A DNA stretch of 37,302 nucleotides. Origin: Chryseobacterium gleum. GTDB lineage: Bacteria > Bacteroidota > Bacteroidia > Flavobacteriales_D > Crocinitomicaceae. The stretch lies in assembly GCA_945888625.1 (NCBI GenBank), contig CAMDAH010000019.1, forward strand, positions 1 to 37,302, given 5' to 3'. Below, in pieces: positions 25,644-33,873 of the stretch. The position numbers and the translations under genes were made by a program. How positions within the stretch are numbered: position 1 is the stretch's first letter; each line of letters starts with the position of its first letter. Under the pieces are notes generated by a model that worked only from the letters and a program-made list of their open reading frames with translations, was not told the DNA's origin and did not search any database.

Positions 25644-26351
25644 CTAAGGAGTAAATTCCTTGAAATGAAAATCTGAGGTTAACAAGCAATAATCATTGGT
25701 ATACGAATTATCATCGTTGCGAATGATAAAATTTTTTTCTTCCAACCTGGTTTTCTTGTTACTACTGAAACATAGAATAGTTCTCGATAACTTGTTTGCT
25801 TTACTATATAGGTCTATCTTTTTTGAGACAAAAAGTTTGTTGTTGGAGCCAATTTCGATTACTTGCTCACACGTTTCACTTGGCCAAATCACCCAAAACT
25901 GCCCTTTTGTTGTCAGCAGATTCGCTATTTTATTTAACCAACTTTGAAGCGATTCAGGTGTCATATGCTTGGTTCTTTCATTGGCTTCGTTGGAGGAATT
26001 ATCAGTAAAATAATAAGGTGGATTGGTGAAAATAAGGTCGAATTTTTGGTGAAAATCATACAGCGTAAAGTCGGCGTGAATGGTGTTAATTCGGTTAAAC
26101 CAAGGCGAATTATTAACGTTGTGGGTACATTCCTCCGCACTTTTTTGATCTATTTCGATGCAAGTAATTTGAATTGTTGGATTTCTTTGTGCAAGCATCA
26201 GTGCCAATACGCCTGTCCCCGCTCCGATATCCAAGGCTGTTTTATGATTGCTTGTATTGATAGATGCGCCCAATAACATAGCGTCGGTACCAACTTTGTG
26301 TGTGTTTGCGAATTGGTTTAAAGAAAATTCCTTGAAATGAAACGTGGACAA
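25644..26351 (-). CDS. trmN: tRNA1(Val) (adenine(37)-N6)-methyltransferase
   Basis: A 235-residue SAM-dependent methyltransferase of the YfiC/TrmN6 family, which N6-methylates A37 of tRNA1(Val). Visible features: the family N-terminus FHFKEF ... HKVGTDAMLLGA (4-29), SAM motif I ALDIGAGTGVLALMLA (39-54), the acidic ribose-binding CIEIDQ (64-69), and the adenine-methylase motif NPPY (110-113). Length is typical. It starts 3 bases after the proS stop, so they form an operon of translation genes. An oddity is an exact 18-base direct repeat at both ends of the gene, each encoding HFKEF in the same frame. Confidence 0.9.
   Translation of the reverse strand: MSTFHFKEFSLNQFANTHKVGTDAMLLGASINTSNHKTALDIGAGTGVLALMLAQRNPTIQITCIEIDQKSAEECTHNVNNSPWFNRINTIHADFTLYDFHQKFDLIFTNPPYYFTDNSSNEANERTKHMTPESLQSWLNKIANLLTTKGQFWVIWPSETCEQVIEIGSNNKLFVSKKIDLYSKANKLSRTILCFSSNKKTRLEEKNFIIRNDDNSYTNDYCLLTSDFHFKEFTP
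25653..25670. repeat. 18-bp direct repeat, copy at the 3' end of trmN
   Basis: AAATTCCTTGAAATGAAA occurs here and again at 26325-26342. This copy encodes the DFHFKEF near the C-terminus of TrmN. The copies are 672 bases apart (224 codons), so they are in the same reading frame. Confidence 0.85.
26325..26342. repeat. 18-bp direct repeat, copy at the 5' end of trmN
   Basis: This is the second exact copy of AAATTCCTTGAAATGAAA, encoding FHFKEF at residues 4-9 of TrmN, a region conserved in the family. Recombination between the copies would delete almost the whole gene. Confidence 0.85.
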
Positions 26352-26354
26352 TTG

Positions 26355-27827
26355 TTAGTAGGCTTTAGCAAAAACAACCCTACCTTTCGAAGGGGCTCCT
26401 GTTACCATGCATTTCCCTGCTTCACTAACAAAATCCAATGGGATACATCGTATGGTCGCTTGGGTTTCAGTTTTTATTTTTTCTTCGGTTTCATTTGTGC
26501 CATCCCAATGTGCCATAAAGAAGCCGCCGGCATCAATTTTTTCTTTGAATTCCTCGTAGGTATCAACTACGAAGGTATTGTTAGTCCGAAAATCTTTTGA
26601 GCGCTGCAGCAAGTTTTGTTGAATGGAAGCTAATACTTGCTGAATCATACTTTCAATTCCATCAAAAGCCACAATTTCTTTTGTTTTTAAATCGCGTCTC
26701 GCTAATTCCACGTTGCCATTTTCTAAATCTCTTGGACCCATCGCTAGTCGAATTGGAACACCCTTCGACTCATATTCTGCAAATTTCCATCCTGGTCTTC
26801 TGTTGTCGTCATTATCGTATTTGAAGGATATACCTAGCGATTTCAGTGATTTCCCTAAGGTGATAAATTTTTCAGAAATAGCATTTAATTCGTCATCATT
26901 TCTATAAATCGGAATACCAACCACTTGAATCGGTGCTAGGGAAGGAGGGAGAACGAGTCCTTCATCATCGGAATGCGTCATAATTAGTGCGCCCATCAAT
27001 CGTGTGGAAACACCCCAAGATGTAGCCCAAACGTGATCTAGTTTTCCTTCTTTATCTGCAAATTTTACTTCAAAGGCTTTTGCAAAATTTTGACCTAAAA
27101 AATGGGAAGTTCCAGCTTGTAGTGCTTTTCCATCTTGCATTAAAGCCTCAATACAAAGTGTGTCTTCTGCTCCAGCAAATCGTTCACTTTCTGTTTTACG
27201 ACCTAATAAAACGGGCATTGCCATGTAATTTTCAGCGAAATCTGCATAAACGTGCAACATTTGATCCGCTTCATCCATCGCTTCTTGTTTGGTAGCATGC
27301 GCCGTATGACCTTCCTGCCATAAGAATTCAGTGGTTCTTAAGAATAAACGTGTTCTCATTTCCCAACGCACCACATTGGCCCATTGGTTAATTAAGATTG
27401 GTAAATCACGGTACGATTGAATCCAATTTTTATACGAATTCCAAATGATCGTTTCAGATGTTGGTCGAATTATTAGTTCCTCCTCTAGTTTTGCACTTGG
27501 GTCAACAACAACGCCGCTGCCATCTGGAGCGTTCATTAATCGGTAGTGGGTTACAACGGCACATTCTTTTGCGAAACCTTCCACATGGCTAGCTTCTTTA
27601 CTAAGGTAAGATTTAGGAATAAATAATGGAAAATAGGCATTTTGGTGCCCAGTCTCTTTAAATTTTACATCTAAAATATCCCGCATTTTCTCCCAAATGG
27701 CATAACCATAAGGTTTAATAATCATGCAACCTCTTACATCTGAATGTTCTGCTAAGTCTGCTTTATTTACTAATTCATTGTACCACTTGGAATAATCTTC
27801 CGAACGGCTTGTTAATTTCTGAGACAT
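26355..27827 (-). CDS. proS: Prolyl-tRNA synthetase (ProS type 3/archaeal-eukaryotic-like)
   Basis: A 490-residue class II aminoacyl-tRNA synthetase that charges tRNA(Pro). Motifs: [10 protein letters not shown] (39-48) motif 1 area, RPTSETIIW (121-129), motif 2 with [15 protein letters not shown] (164-178), and [12 protein letters not shown] in the anticodon-binding domain. It lacks the large editing insertion found between motifs 2 and 3 of the longer bacterial ProRS and ends in Tyr, as in the shorter archaeal/eukaryotic-like form that Bacteroidota commonly use. The C-terminal zinc-binding-like domain is present (CIPLDF ... [20 protein letters not shown]). It leads an operon with trmN and has a TAACTTTG box upstream. 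Confidence 0.96.
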   Translation of the reverse strand: MSQKLTSRSEDYSKWYNELVNKADLAEHSDVRGCMIIKPYGYAIWEKMRDILDVKFKETGHQNAYFPLFIPKSYLSKEASHVEGFAKECAVVTHYRLMNAPDGSGVVVDPSAKLEEELIIRPTSETIIWNSYKNWIQSYRDLPILINQWANVVRWEMRTRLFLRTTEFLWQEGHTAHATKQEAMDEADQMLHVYADFAENYMAMPVLLGRKTESERFAGAEDTLCIEALMQDGKALQAGTSHFLGQNFAKAFEVKFADKEGKLDHVWATSWGVSTRLMGALIMTHSDDEGLVLPPSLAPIQVVGIPIYRNDDELNAISEKFITLGKSLKSLGISFKYDNDDNRRPGWKFAEYESKGVPIRLAMGPRDLENGNVELARRDLKTKEIVAFDGIESMIQQVLASIQQNLLQRSKDFRTNNTFVVDTYEEFKEKIDAGGFFMAHWDGTNETEEKIKTETQATIRCIPLDFVSEAGKCMVTGAPSKGRVVFAKAY

Positions 27828-27846
27828 GTTGGTAAAATAGGTATGG

Positions 27847-27854
27847 CAAAGTTA
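27847..27854 (-). promoter_or_regulatory. -7 promoter box of proS-trmN
   Basis: On the minus strand TAACTTTG matches TAnnTTTG and ends 20 positions before the proS ATG at 27827. No clear -33 TTTG is present. Confidence 0.5.
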
Positions 27855-27886
27855 AATGAAACGCTTGTTTTTTGAGTAAGCGTTGC

Positions 27887-28243
27887 TTAAAATTTAAAAT
27901 CTTGTTTGTTTGTCTTGAATCCCTCAATAAATACCGTTTTAACTGTATCCACAGGACCAAACTTCAATAGATGAACATAACAATCCACAGTGAGACCACC
28001 AGCCGAGCCATTTTTTATATAATCGTTTAAGTTGAATTCTGCTAAACCATTAGCATCTGTAAATTCCGTTAAATCAATTGCCGGAGGATTTAATGAATTG
28101 ACGCCATAAATACGCACTTTTGCGTTTACTTTTGGTTGGCCATTTAACGATACATACACGCGGTAAATGGTATCGTCTTGTTTTCCGCACCCCATTAGTA
28201 TTGAAATGATAACCAAAAAGGATAAAACGAAGCTACTTTTCAT
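27887..28243 (-). CDS. Hypothetical lipoprotein, beta-sandwich
   Basis: A 118-residue protein with a lipoprotein signal peptide (MKSSFVLSFLVIISILMGC), lipid site C19. The mature part is a short beta-rich domain (VYVSLNGQPKVNAKVRIYG, FTDANGLAEFNLND) that resembles a single transthyretin-like or carboxypeptidase-regulatory-like module: a variable strand, then a T-D-A-N-G-L-A-E-F turn. A role in outer-membrane or surface binding is only a guess. It is divergent from the ZIP transporter gene, and the -7 boxes of the two genes lie 11 bases apart. Confidence 0.8.
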   Translation of the reverse strand: MKSSFVLSFLVIISILMGCGKQDDTIYRVYVSLNGQPKVNAKVRIYGVNSLNPPAIDLTEFTDANGLAEFNLNDYIKNGSAGGLTVDCYVHLLKFGPVDTVKTVFIEGFKTNKQDFKF

Positions 28244-28265
28244 ACTAAACTATTTAATTTTAAGT

Positions 28266-28273
28266 CAAATGTA
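28266..28273 (-). promoter_or_regulatory. -7 box of the lipoprotein gene, facing the ZIP promoter
   Basis: On the minus strand TACATTTG fits TAnnTTTG and ends 23 positions before the ATG at 28243. Its -33 region overlaps the ZIP gene's -7 box, so the two promoters could interfere or be co-regulated. Confidence 0.42.
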
Positions 28274-28284
28274 CGGAATTGAAT

Positions 28285-28292
28285 TACTTTTG
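28285..28292 (+). promoter_or_regulatory. -7 box of the ZIP transporter gene
   Basis: TACTTTTG fits TAnnTTTG and ends 38 bases before the ATG at 28331. No clear -33 TTTG lies upstream. Confidence 0.45.
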
Positions 28293-28330
28293 AGAAATTT
28301 GAATTCAAAAAAATCACTTTTTTAGAAAAT

Positions 28331-29152
28331 ATGAATGACATTGTAAGTTGGTTTTCAGAAATAAATCCGGTGCTTGCTGCTTTATTAGCCACAACTTTTA
28401 CTTGGTTAGTAACAGCCGCAGGTGCAGCAATGGTCTTTGGTATTAAATCCATGCATCGAGGCATGTTAGATGGCATGCTCGGATTTACTGGGGGAATTAT
28501 GGTAGCGGCAAGCTTCTGGAGTTTGTTATCACCAGCGATTGAAATGAGCTCAGGTGAGGGCTTTGTAAAAGTATTTCCAGCTGCAGTTGGGTTTTCGCTT
28601 GGTGCTATTTTTATATTTGGACTCGATAAATTATTGCCTCATTTACACATAAACTTTAACGAAAATGAGTCAGAGGGGGTTAAAACTCAATTGCACAAGA
28701 CCACCCTATTAGTTTTAGCGATTACGCTTCATAATATTCCAGAGGGATTGGCAATTGGTGTTTTGTTCGGTGCGGCAGCGAATGGTATGGAAGGAGCGAC
28801 CTATGCTGGAGCAATAGCATTAACAATTGGTATTGCGATTCAAAATTTCCCTGAAGGATTTGCTGTTGCGATGCCTTTGCGCAGGGCAGGAGCGAGTCGA
28901 TTTAAAAGTTTTTGGTACGGCCAGCTTTCTGCGATTGTTGAACCAATTGCTGGTGTAATTGGCGCAGTTACCGTAATTTACATGCAATCAATTTTGCCAT
29001 ATGCCTTGGCCTTTGCAGCCGGCGCAATGATTTTTGTGGTGGTCGAAGAGGTGATTCCCGAAACTCAGCGCGATAAATATACCGACGTTGCTGTATTGGG
29101 TTTTATTGGAGGATTTTTAGTCATGATGATATTGGATGTTGGATTAGGATAA
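28331..29152 (+). CDS. ZIP family metal transporter
   Basis: A 273-residue inner-membrane protein with about eight helices. The family metal-site motifs are HNIPEGLAIGV (134-144) in helix 4 and QNFPEGFAVAMPL (171-183) in helix 5. A His/acid-containing loop lies between helices 3 and 4 (HLHINFNENESEG, 104-116). ZIP proteins move zinc and other divalent metals into the cytoplasm. The length and GufA-like sequence (bacterial ZupT/GufA branch) fit well; which metal is carried cannot be seen. It is monocistronic and divergent from a small lipoprotein. Confidence 0.94.
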   Translation: MNDIVSWFSEINPVLAALLATTFTWLVTAAGAAMVFGIKSMHRGMLDGMLGFTGGIMVAASFWSLLSPAIEMSSGEGFVKVFPAAVGFSLGAIFIFGLDKLLPHLHINFNENESEGVKTQLHKTTLLVLAITLHNIPEGLAIGVLFGAAANGMEGATYAGAIALTIGIAIQNFPEGFAVAMPLRRAGASRFKSFWYGQLSAIVEPIAGVIGAVTVIYMQSILPYALAFAAGAMIFVVVEEVIPETQRDKYTDVAVLGFIGGFLVMMILDVGLG

Positions 29153-29221
29153 AAAAACAATTGTTTTAGCAACTGATTCATAGATTCAATAATCAACGAA
29201 CGGGCTATTTATGCAAATGCA

Positions 29222-29782
29222 TCAATTCCCTAACATACCACTTTTGAGGGTTTCGTCTGCAGGTATTTTTCCTAACCAAATGGAGAACAATGCTTTTTTG
29301 AATTCGAGACCGGGGATAACTTTTAATTGCGTTCCATTTTTTTCAATTGCAACACCTTTACCGGGGGTATATTTTAAATCAATTCTATCTCCATTTTTAA
29401 AAGGACTAGTAAATGCACCGGTAAATTTACTGATTTCGTCTTTTGAAGCTTTTCCGTGACTAGCATTTTTGAATCCTTCGATAACTGATTCGGTGAATTT
29501 TTCTCGTGTGACTCTAGTGGAAACCAATTTTATTGTAATAGCCATTGGTTCATCGCCGTTGATTATTTTTCCAGCATCTTTTGTTTTTGTTTTGATGTAG
29601 AGTCCTGCGACATACAAATCCATAAAATATTTTTCTCTAAGGCCACCACCATTAAGGGTTAATTTCTCTCCCCCAAGATACATGTCAGATAAGAAGCTGA
29701 CCCCGGCGAAAACTTTTTGTGCTTGAGCATTTTGTGAAGAAAAAAGGAGTGCAATAAACGGCAATAAGAATAAGATACGCAT
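29222..29782 (-). CDS. Chalcone isomerase-like secreted protein
   Basis: A 186-residue protein with a signal peptide (1-21, ending NAQA). The mature domain matches the bacterial chalcone-isomerase-like family: GVSFLSDMYLGGEKLTLNG, GGLREKYFMDLYVAGLY and TIKLVSTRVTREKFTESV. In plants the fold isomerises chalcones or binds fatty acids; bacterial secreted members have no firmly known role, and a lipid-binding function is often suggested. It lies 52 bases after the phosphohexomutase gene on the same strand and may be read from that operon. No clear promoter box was found. Confidence 0.86.
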   Translation of the reverse strand: MRILFLLPFIALLFSSQNAQAQKVFAGVSFLSDMYLGGEKLTLNGGGLREKYFMDLYVAGLYIKTKTKDAGKIINGDEPMAITIKLVSTRVTREKFTESVIEGFKNASHGKASKDEISKFTGAFTSPFKNGDRIDLKYTPGKGVAIEKNGTQLKVIPGLEFKKALFSIWLGKIPADETLKSGMLGN

Positions 29783-29834
29783 AGTTAAAATTGTTAATAT
29801 TAATGTAAATATAACAAATTATTACTAATCGCAA

Positions 29835-31244
29835 TTAATTGCAAATAGTTTCTTCTGTTGCTTTAAGGATTTCCCTTACTTCTGCTAATGTAGGAGCTTC
29901 AGCATAGGTTCGAAGTACTGGTTCGGTGCCGGAAGGTCTAATCATCACCCATCTTTCGTCGTCGAAGAAGTATTTGAATCCGTCTGTAGTTTTTAAATCG
30001 CGTACCGTGTACTTTCCGAAAGATTTATAGTAGTCTGCCTTGCAATTTGCTATGATCTTTTGTTTTAATTCTTCTGTTATATGCAAATCACTTCGTTCGA
30101 ATTTGAAGGCGCCTACAATCGCATAAACTTCATTAATTAATTCGTCTAATGTTTTGCCAGAAAGGGCCATGAATTCCCAAATGATTAAGCCCATCCAGAT
30201 GCCATCTCGTTCTGGAATATGTCCTTTGACAGCGATTCCTCCAGATTCTTCTCCGCCAAGTAGCACATCCTCGCGAATCATAATCGATGCAATTTCCTTA
30301 AAGCCTATTTTAGTTATTTCTACTTCAAGCCCATAATGTTCGCAAAGTTTTTCAACACGTGGCGTAACACTAAAAGCGATGGCCACCTTACCTGTCAATT
30401 TTTTGTAATTAACTAAATAATGAATTAATAATAAGATGATATGGTGCGAATCAATAAATTCGCCGCTTCCATTATATAATCCAATGCGATCAGCATCACC
30501 ATCCGTTGCTAAAGCGCAATGTATTCCTTGGTTTAGCGCAATATATTCTTCGAGCCCTTTCAAGTTTTTTGCGATAGGTTCGGGTGCTTGTCCCATGAAG
30601 GTTGGGTTGTGTTCGCAATGCAGGAGTTTAACATTTGATAAAATCCTTGGCATAACGCGCTGCCCAGCACCATACATCGCATCATATACTAAGTTCAGTC
30701 CAGAACGATTGATGGCATCCAAATCAAAATTCTTCTTTACATGTTCCACATAGCGTGTTTCGAGATCTACGATTTCAATGTCTCCTTGCTTAATTGCGTT
30801 TTCGATATAAATTTTGCTTAGATCATAGCTGCACGAATCAGGAATAATGTCCTCTACTTCTTGCACATTTTCGGGTGATAGCGGTCCTCCAAAGAAGGCT
30901 TTTAGTTTAAATCCGTTATAGCTAGCAGGGTTATGACTTGCGGTAATAATCACACCGATTTCACATTCAAGTTGAAAAGCGGCCAATGAAATCATTGGGG
31001 TAGAAACAAAACCTCGTGCCATTTTAACAGGAATTCCTTGTGTTAAAAATACTTTAGCTACCGTTTCAGTAAACAATTCACCTGCAAAACGACAGTCGTG
31101 TCCAATTACCACTTTTGGGGAGGTATAATTCTTTAGTAACCATAAACCAGTAGCCTGAGCAACTCGTGCTACATTTTCTACTGTAAATTGATCCGCGATA
31201 ATTGCACGCCATCCATCAGTTCCGAATTTTATTTTTTCTCCCAA
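29835..31244 (-). CDS. Phosphoglucomutase/phosphomannomutase family protein
   Basis: A 469-residue enzyme of the alpha-D-phosphohexomutase superfamily, which interconverts sugar 1- and 6-phosphates through a phosphoserine. Key elements: TASHNPASYNGFK (101-113, phosphoserine S103), the magnesium loop DGDADRIGLY (248-257), the sugar-binding loop GGEESGGIAVKG, and the phosphate-binding RPSGTEPVLRTYAE near the C-terminus. All four functional loops are intact. Glucose or mannose preference cannot be read safely. It starts five bases after rocD stops, so the two are one operon, though their pathways (sugar nucleotides and arginine/ornithine) are not obviously connected. Confidence 0.93.
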   Translation of the reverse strand: MGEKIKFGTDGWRAIIADQFTVENVARVAQATGLWLLKNYTSPKVVIGHDCRFAGELFTETVAKVFLTQGIPVKMARGFVSTPMISLAAFQLECEIGVIITASHNPASYNGFKLKAFFGGPLSPENVQEVEDIIPDSCSYDLSKIYIENAIKQGDIEIVDLETRYVEHVKKNFDLDAINRSGLNLVYDAMYGAGQRVMPRILSNVKLLHCEHNPTFMGQAPEPIAKNLKGLEEYIALNQGIHCALATDGDADRIGLYNGSGEFIDSHHIILLLIHYLVNYKKLTGKVAIAFSVTPRVEKLCEHYGLEVEITKIGFKEIASIMIREDVLLGGEESGGIAVKGHIPERDGIWMGLIIWEFMALSGKTLDELINEVYAIVGAFKFERSDLHITEELKQKIIANCKADYYKSFGKYTVRDLKTTDGFKYFFDDERWVMIRPSGTEPVLRTYAEAPTLAEVREILKATEETICN

Positions 31245-31249
31245 AATAG

Positions 31250-32533
31250 TTATTTTTTTATGAAGTTAAGAATCGTTTTTTCAATAATTGCAATACATTC
31301 CATCAATTGTACTTCTGTAATGGTAAGGGGTGGTGCAAAGCGAATGATGTTTCCATGCGTTGGTTTTGCTAACAGTCCATTATGCATTAAAGCGATACAA
31401 AGATCCCATGCAGTGGAGCTTTTAGGGGAGTCATTCACTACAATAGCATTTAGTAGCCCTTTTCCCCTGACGAGCACCAAGAGATCGCTTTTGTCAATAA
31501 TTCGCTGCATTTCTCGGCGGAATAATTCCCCTAAATCGCGTGCATTTTGTATAAGATTTTCCTCTTTAATAACATCCAAGGCAGCAATTGCGACTTTGGC
31601 AGCAATTGGGTTTCCCCCAAATGTAGAACCATGTTGACCTGGTTTTATCACCGTCATGATTTGATCATCCGCTAGTACGGCGGAGACCGGGAACACGCCT
31701 CCAGAAAGGGCTTTTCCTAAAATTAAGAGGTCAGGTTTTACGTAGGTAGCTTGTCTTTCACAATTTCCTTCACAGGTACAATTCCCACATACAGCCAAAA
31801 GGCTTCCTGTGCGAGCGATACCTGTTTGAATTTCATCCGCAATAAATAAGACACCATTATCTTTACACAATTGATGCGCTTTAGCGATGTAATCATTTGC
31901 CGGAGTACAAACTCCCGCTTCGCCTTGGATTGGTTCAACTAGAAATCCAGCAATATTTGGTAATGTGAGTACTTGTTCGAGTACCTCAAGATCGTTATAT
32001 GGTATGGAAATAAAACCGGGAGCATACGGCCCGAAATTTCTATTCGAGTCAGGGTCACTAGAAAATGAAATGATAGTAGTGGTTCGCCCATGAAAATTAC
32101 CATCACAAACCACAATGATAGCTTTATTTTCCTCGATGTTATTTTTTTCGTAGGCCCATTTTCTACAAATCTTGATAGCTGTTTCTACCGCTTCCGCGCC
32201 AGTATTCATGGGTAGCATTTTATCAAAACCGAATAATTGGTGCATATATTCTTCGTACGGTCCAAGGGAATCATTATAAAAAGCTCGGGAGGTCAAGGTT
32301 AATTCTTGCGCTTGTGCGATTAATGCCCCCACAATCTTCGGGTGACAATGACCTTGATTAACAGCTGAGTAAGCCGAAAGAAAATCGTAGTATTGTTTTC
32401 CTTCCACATCCCAAACAAAGACACCTTCTCCTTTTGCCAGTACGACAGGAAGAGGGTGATAATTATGTGCGCCATATTTATCCTCTAATTCAATATAATT
32501 TTCGATACTTTTAGACTTTAGTATTTCATTCAT
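31250..32533 (-). CDS. rocD: Ornithine--oxo-acid aminotransferase with a Cys-rich insertion
   Basis: A 427-residue PLP enzyme that converts ornithine and 2-oxoglutarate to glutamate semialdehyde and glutamate. The N-terminus [13 protein letters not shown] (20-32) is diagnostic for ornithine aminotransferase. Other features: [10 protein letters not shown] (112-121), FHGRT (148-152), D233 in ADEIQTG and the Schiff-base K274 in [10 protein letters not shown]. Unusual is a segment at 247-261, [15 protein letters not shown], with cysteines at 249, 252, 254 and 258, where the common enzyme has a short loop. The gene leads an operon with the phosphohexomutase. A TATCTTTG box ends five bases before its ATG, hinting at a leaderless mRNA. 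Confidence 0.93.
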   Translation of the reverse strand: MNEILKSKSIENYIELEDKYGAHNYHPLPVVLAKGEGVFVWDVEGKQYYDFLSAYSAVNQGHCHPKIVGALIAQAQELTLTSRAFYNDSLGPYEEYMHQLFGFDKMLPMNTGAEAVETAIKICRKWAYEKNNIEENKAIIVVCDGNFHGRTTTIISFSSDPDSNRNFGPYAPGFISIPYNDLEVLEQVLTLPNIAGFLVEPIQGEAGVCTPANDYIAKAHQLCKDNGVLFIADEIQTGIARTGSLLAVCGNCTCEGNCERQATYVKPDLLILGKALSGGVFPVSAVLADDQIMTVIKPGQHGSTFGGNPIAAKVAIAALDVIKEENLIQNARDLGELFRREMQRIIDKSDLLVLVRGKGLLNAIVVNDSPKSSTAWDLCIALMHNGLLAKPTHGNIIRFAPPLTITEVQLMECIAIIEKTILNFIKK

Positions 32534-32537
32534 TGTG

Positions 32538-32545
32538 CAAAGATA
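32538..32545 (-). promoter_or_regulatory. -7 box of rocD, possibly leaderless
   Basis: On the minus strand TATCTTTG matches TAnnTTTG. Its last base is five positions before the A of the rocD ATG at 32533. The ATG is supported by the conserved N-terminus, so the mRNA would have almost no leader. Confidence 0.48.
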
Positions 32546-32598
32546 TAGAATTAAGTACTTTTTAGGATTCCCACTTAATTTAATTCTAATTAAAAAGA

Positions 32599-32606
32599 TA
32601 ATTTTG
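32599..32606 (+). promoter_or_regulatory. -7 box of the DUF2490 gene, possibly leaderless
   Basis: TAATTTTG fits TAnnTTTG and ends seven positions before the ATG at 32613. This placement also argues against the in-frame upstream ATG at 32535. Confidence 0.4.
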
Positions 32607-32612
32607 TTTTCG

Positions 32613-33386
32613 ATGAAAAAATTGAAAATTAGAAATAGCTTGCTTTTTGTTTTATTTATTCAGTGCATTTCCTTTTTGGGAATTTCCCAAAAAATAATTT
32701 CAAATCAAAATAATGCCTGGGTTTTGTATACTGGGAATCATAAAATAAGCAAGAAACTGGGCGTCCATACGGAGTACCAATGGCGAAGAGCTGATTTCTT
32801 TAATGATTGGCAACAATCTTTACTTAGGGTTGGTTTAGATTATTATAATAATCCAAACATCACTTTCACAGCTGGCTATGCTTCTATTATTTCTTATCAA
32901 TACGGTGAACAGCCTATCAATCATCAAACACATGAAAACCGTATTTGGGAGCAGGTTAATTTAAAGTCCAAGTATGGTCGATTTGATTTGCAGCATCGGT
33001 ACCGAATGGAACAACGATTGATTGATAATTGGAGTAATTCTTCAGGTGCTTTTGTGCAAGGGAAAGATAATTATCGCAATCGATTTAGGTATCGTATGAT
33101 GGTAAATGTCCCTTTGAGTCGAAAGGAAATGGCGAATAACACGCTTTTCTTGAATGTAAATGATGAGCTATTCTTAGGTTTTGGTAAGGGTATAGCCAAA
33201 AATGTGTTAGATCAAAATCGATTTATTGCAGCTTTGGGTTGGCGATTTAGTCCAGATTTTAATATCCAATTGGGTTATTTGAATCAGATGGTACTAAAAA
33301 CCGATGGTATTAAAGTGGAGCGTAACCATACGCTTTGGCTTTCTACTACTTACAACATAGATTTTACAAAATTCATGAAAAGATAA
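32613..33386 (+). CDS. DUF2490 outer-membrane-like protein
   Basis: A 257-residue protein. I start it at 32613 ([12 protein letters not shown]) because this gives a proper signal peptide ending GISQ; the in-frame ATG at 32535 would put a second hydrophobic stretch ahead of it and lies upstream of the likely promoter. The mature part shows the DUF2490 pattern: [45 protein letters not shown] and RYRMEQR, with alternating strands consistent with a small beta-barrel of the outer membrane. Function of the family is unknown. It is divergent from rocD across about 80 bases. Confidence 0.87.
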   Translation: MKKLKIRNSLLFVLFIQCISFLGISQKIISNQNNAWVLYTGNHKISKKLGVHTEYQWRRADFFNDWQQSLLRVGLDYYNNPNITFTAGYASIISYQYGEQPINHQTHENRIWEQVNLKSKYGRFDLQHRYRMEQRLIDNWSNSSGAFVQGKDNYRNRFRYRMMVNVPLSRKEMANNTLFLNVNDELFLGFGKGIAKNVLDQNRFIAALGWRFSPDFNIQLGYLNQMVLKTDGIKVERNHTLWLSTTYNIDFTKFMKR

Positions 33387-33409
33387 TATATTGTAACTCA
33401 TTAATTTTA

Positions 33410-33417
33410 TAAATTTG
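33410..33417 (+). promoter_or_regulatory. Possible -7 box of the small secreted protein gene
   Basis: TAAATTTG fits TAnnTTTG. A TTG lies 16 bases further upstream. The box ends about 59 bases before the ATG at 33476, leaving a short leader with a weak imperfect hairpin (about 33425-33446). Confidence 0.38.
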
Positions 33418-33475
33418 TCTTCAAGACACTCTTTTAAGAAAGTGTTGTTTAAATAAAGTAACCTAAATAGAACAA

Positions 33476-33823
33476 ATGAAAAAGATGATTTTAATTGCAG
33501 GCTTAACCTTGCAAACCCTAGTAGCTAAAGCTCAAGTAATAGTTGACGGAACCGATATTAACAATTTGAATATTAAATATATTGAAATGGTTGGTCAGTC
33601 TAAAATATTAAGCATGTCAATAAAAATTGTTATTGACTATGGCCAAGATTTTTCTTGGAAGGCACAAACCGTTAAGACTGTTGATGGAAAAACTGCCTCT
33701 TTTAATAGTATCGTTGAAGCATTAAATTTCTTTGATGTTAATGGTTGGGAATACGTAAATAACTACATCATTCAGACACCTGCTGGAGAAGTAACGTACC
33801 GCTACTTATTAAAGAAAAAATAA
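33476..33823 (+). CDS. Small secreted protein of unknown function
   Basis: A 115-residue protein with a signal peptide (1-19, ending AKAQ). The mature part, starting VIVDGTDINNLNIKYIEMVG, has a central VIDYGQDFSWKAQTV and an end ALNFFDVNGWEYVNNYIIQ. The DYGQ and NGWEYVN elements look like a small conserved Bacteroidota family, but I know no function for it. It has no cysteine and no sorting domain, so a periplasmic location is likely. The C-terminus is a basic tail (YRYLLKKK). Confidence 0.75.
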   Translation: MKKMILIAGLTLQTLVAKAQVIVDGTDINNLNIKYIEMVGQSKILSMSIKIVIDYGQDFSWKAQTVKTVDGKTASFNSIVEALNFFDVNGWEYVNNYIIQTPAGEVTYRYLLKKK

Positions 33824-33873
33824 TCACAACTTTCCGGGCTGCATCCTCAGTATTTTCTCTGAAATCCATTTTT

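Noticed and set aside
31188..31637. A 149-codon plus-strand reading frame antisense to rocD and the phosphohexomutase start
   Set aside because: It lies over two clear conserved genes and its translation is a low-complexity Ser/Ile/Phe string with no domain pattern.
32535..32612. Upstream extension of the DUF2490 gene by 26 codons
   Set aside because: It starts before the likely -7 box and would place a second hydrophobic stretch before the signal peptide.
33424..33447. Hairpin (ACACT...AGTGT) after the DUF2490 gene as a terminator
   Set aside because: The stem is short with a mismatch and no proper T run follows, so it was not listed as a terminator.
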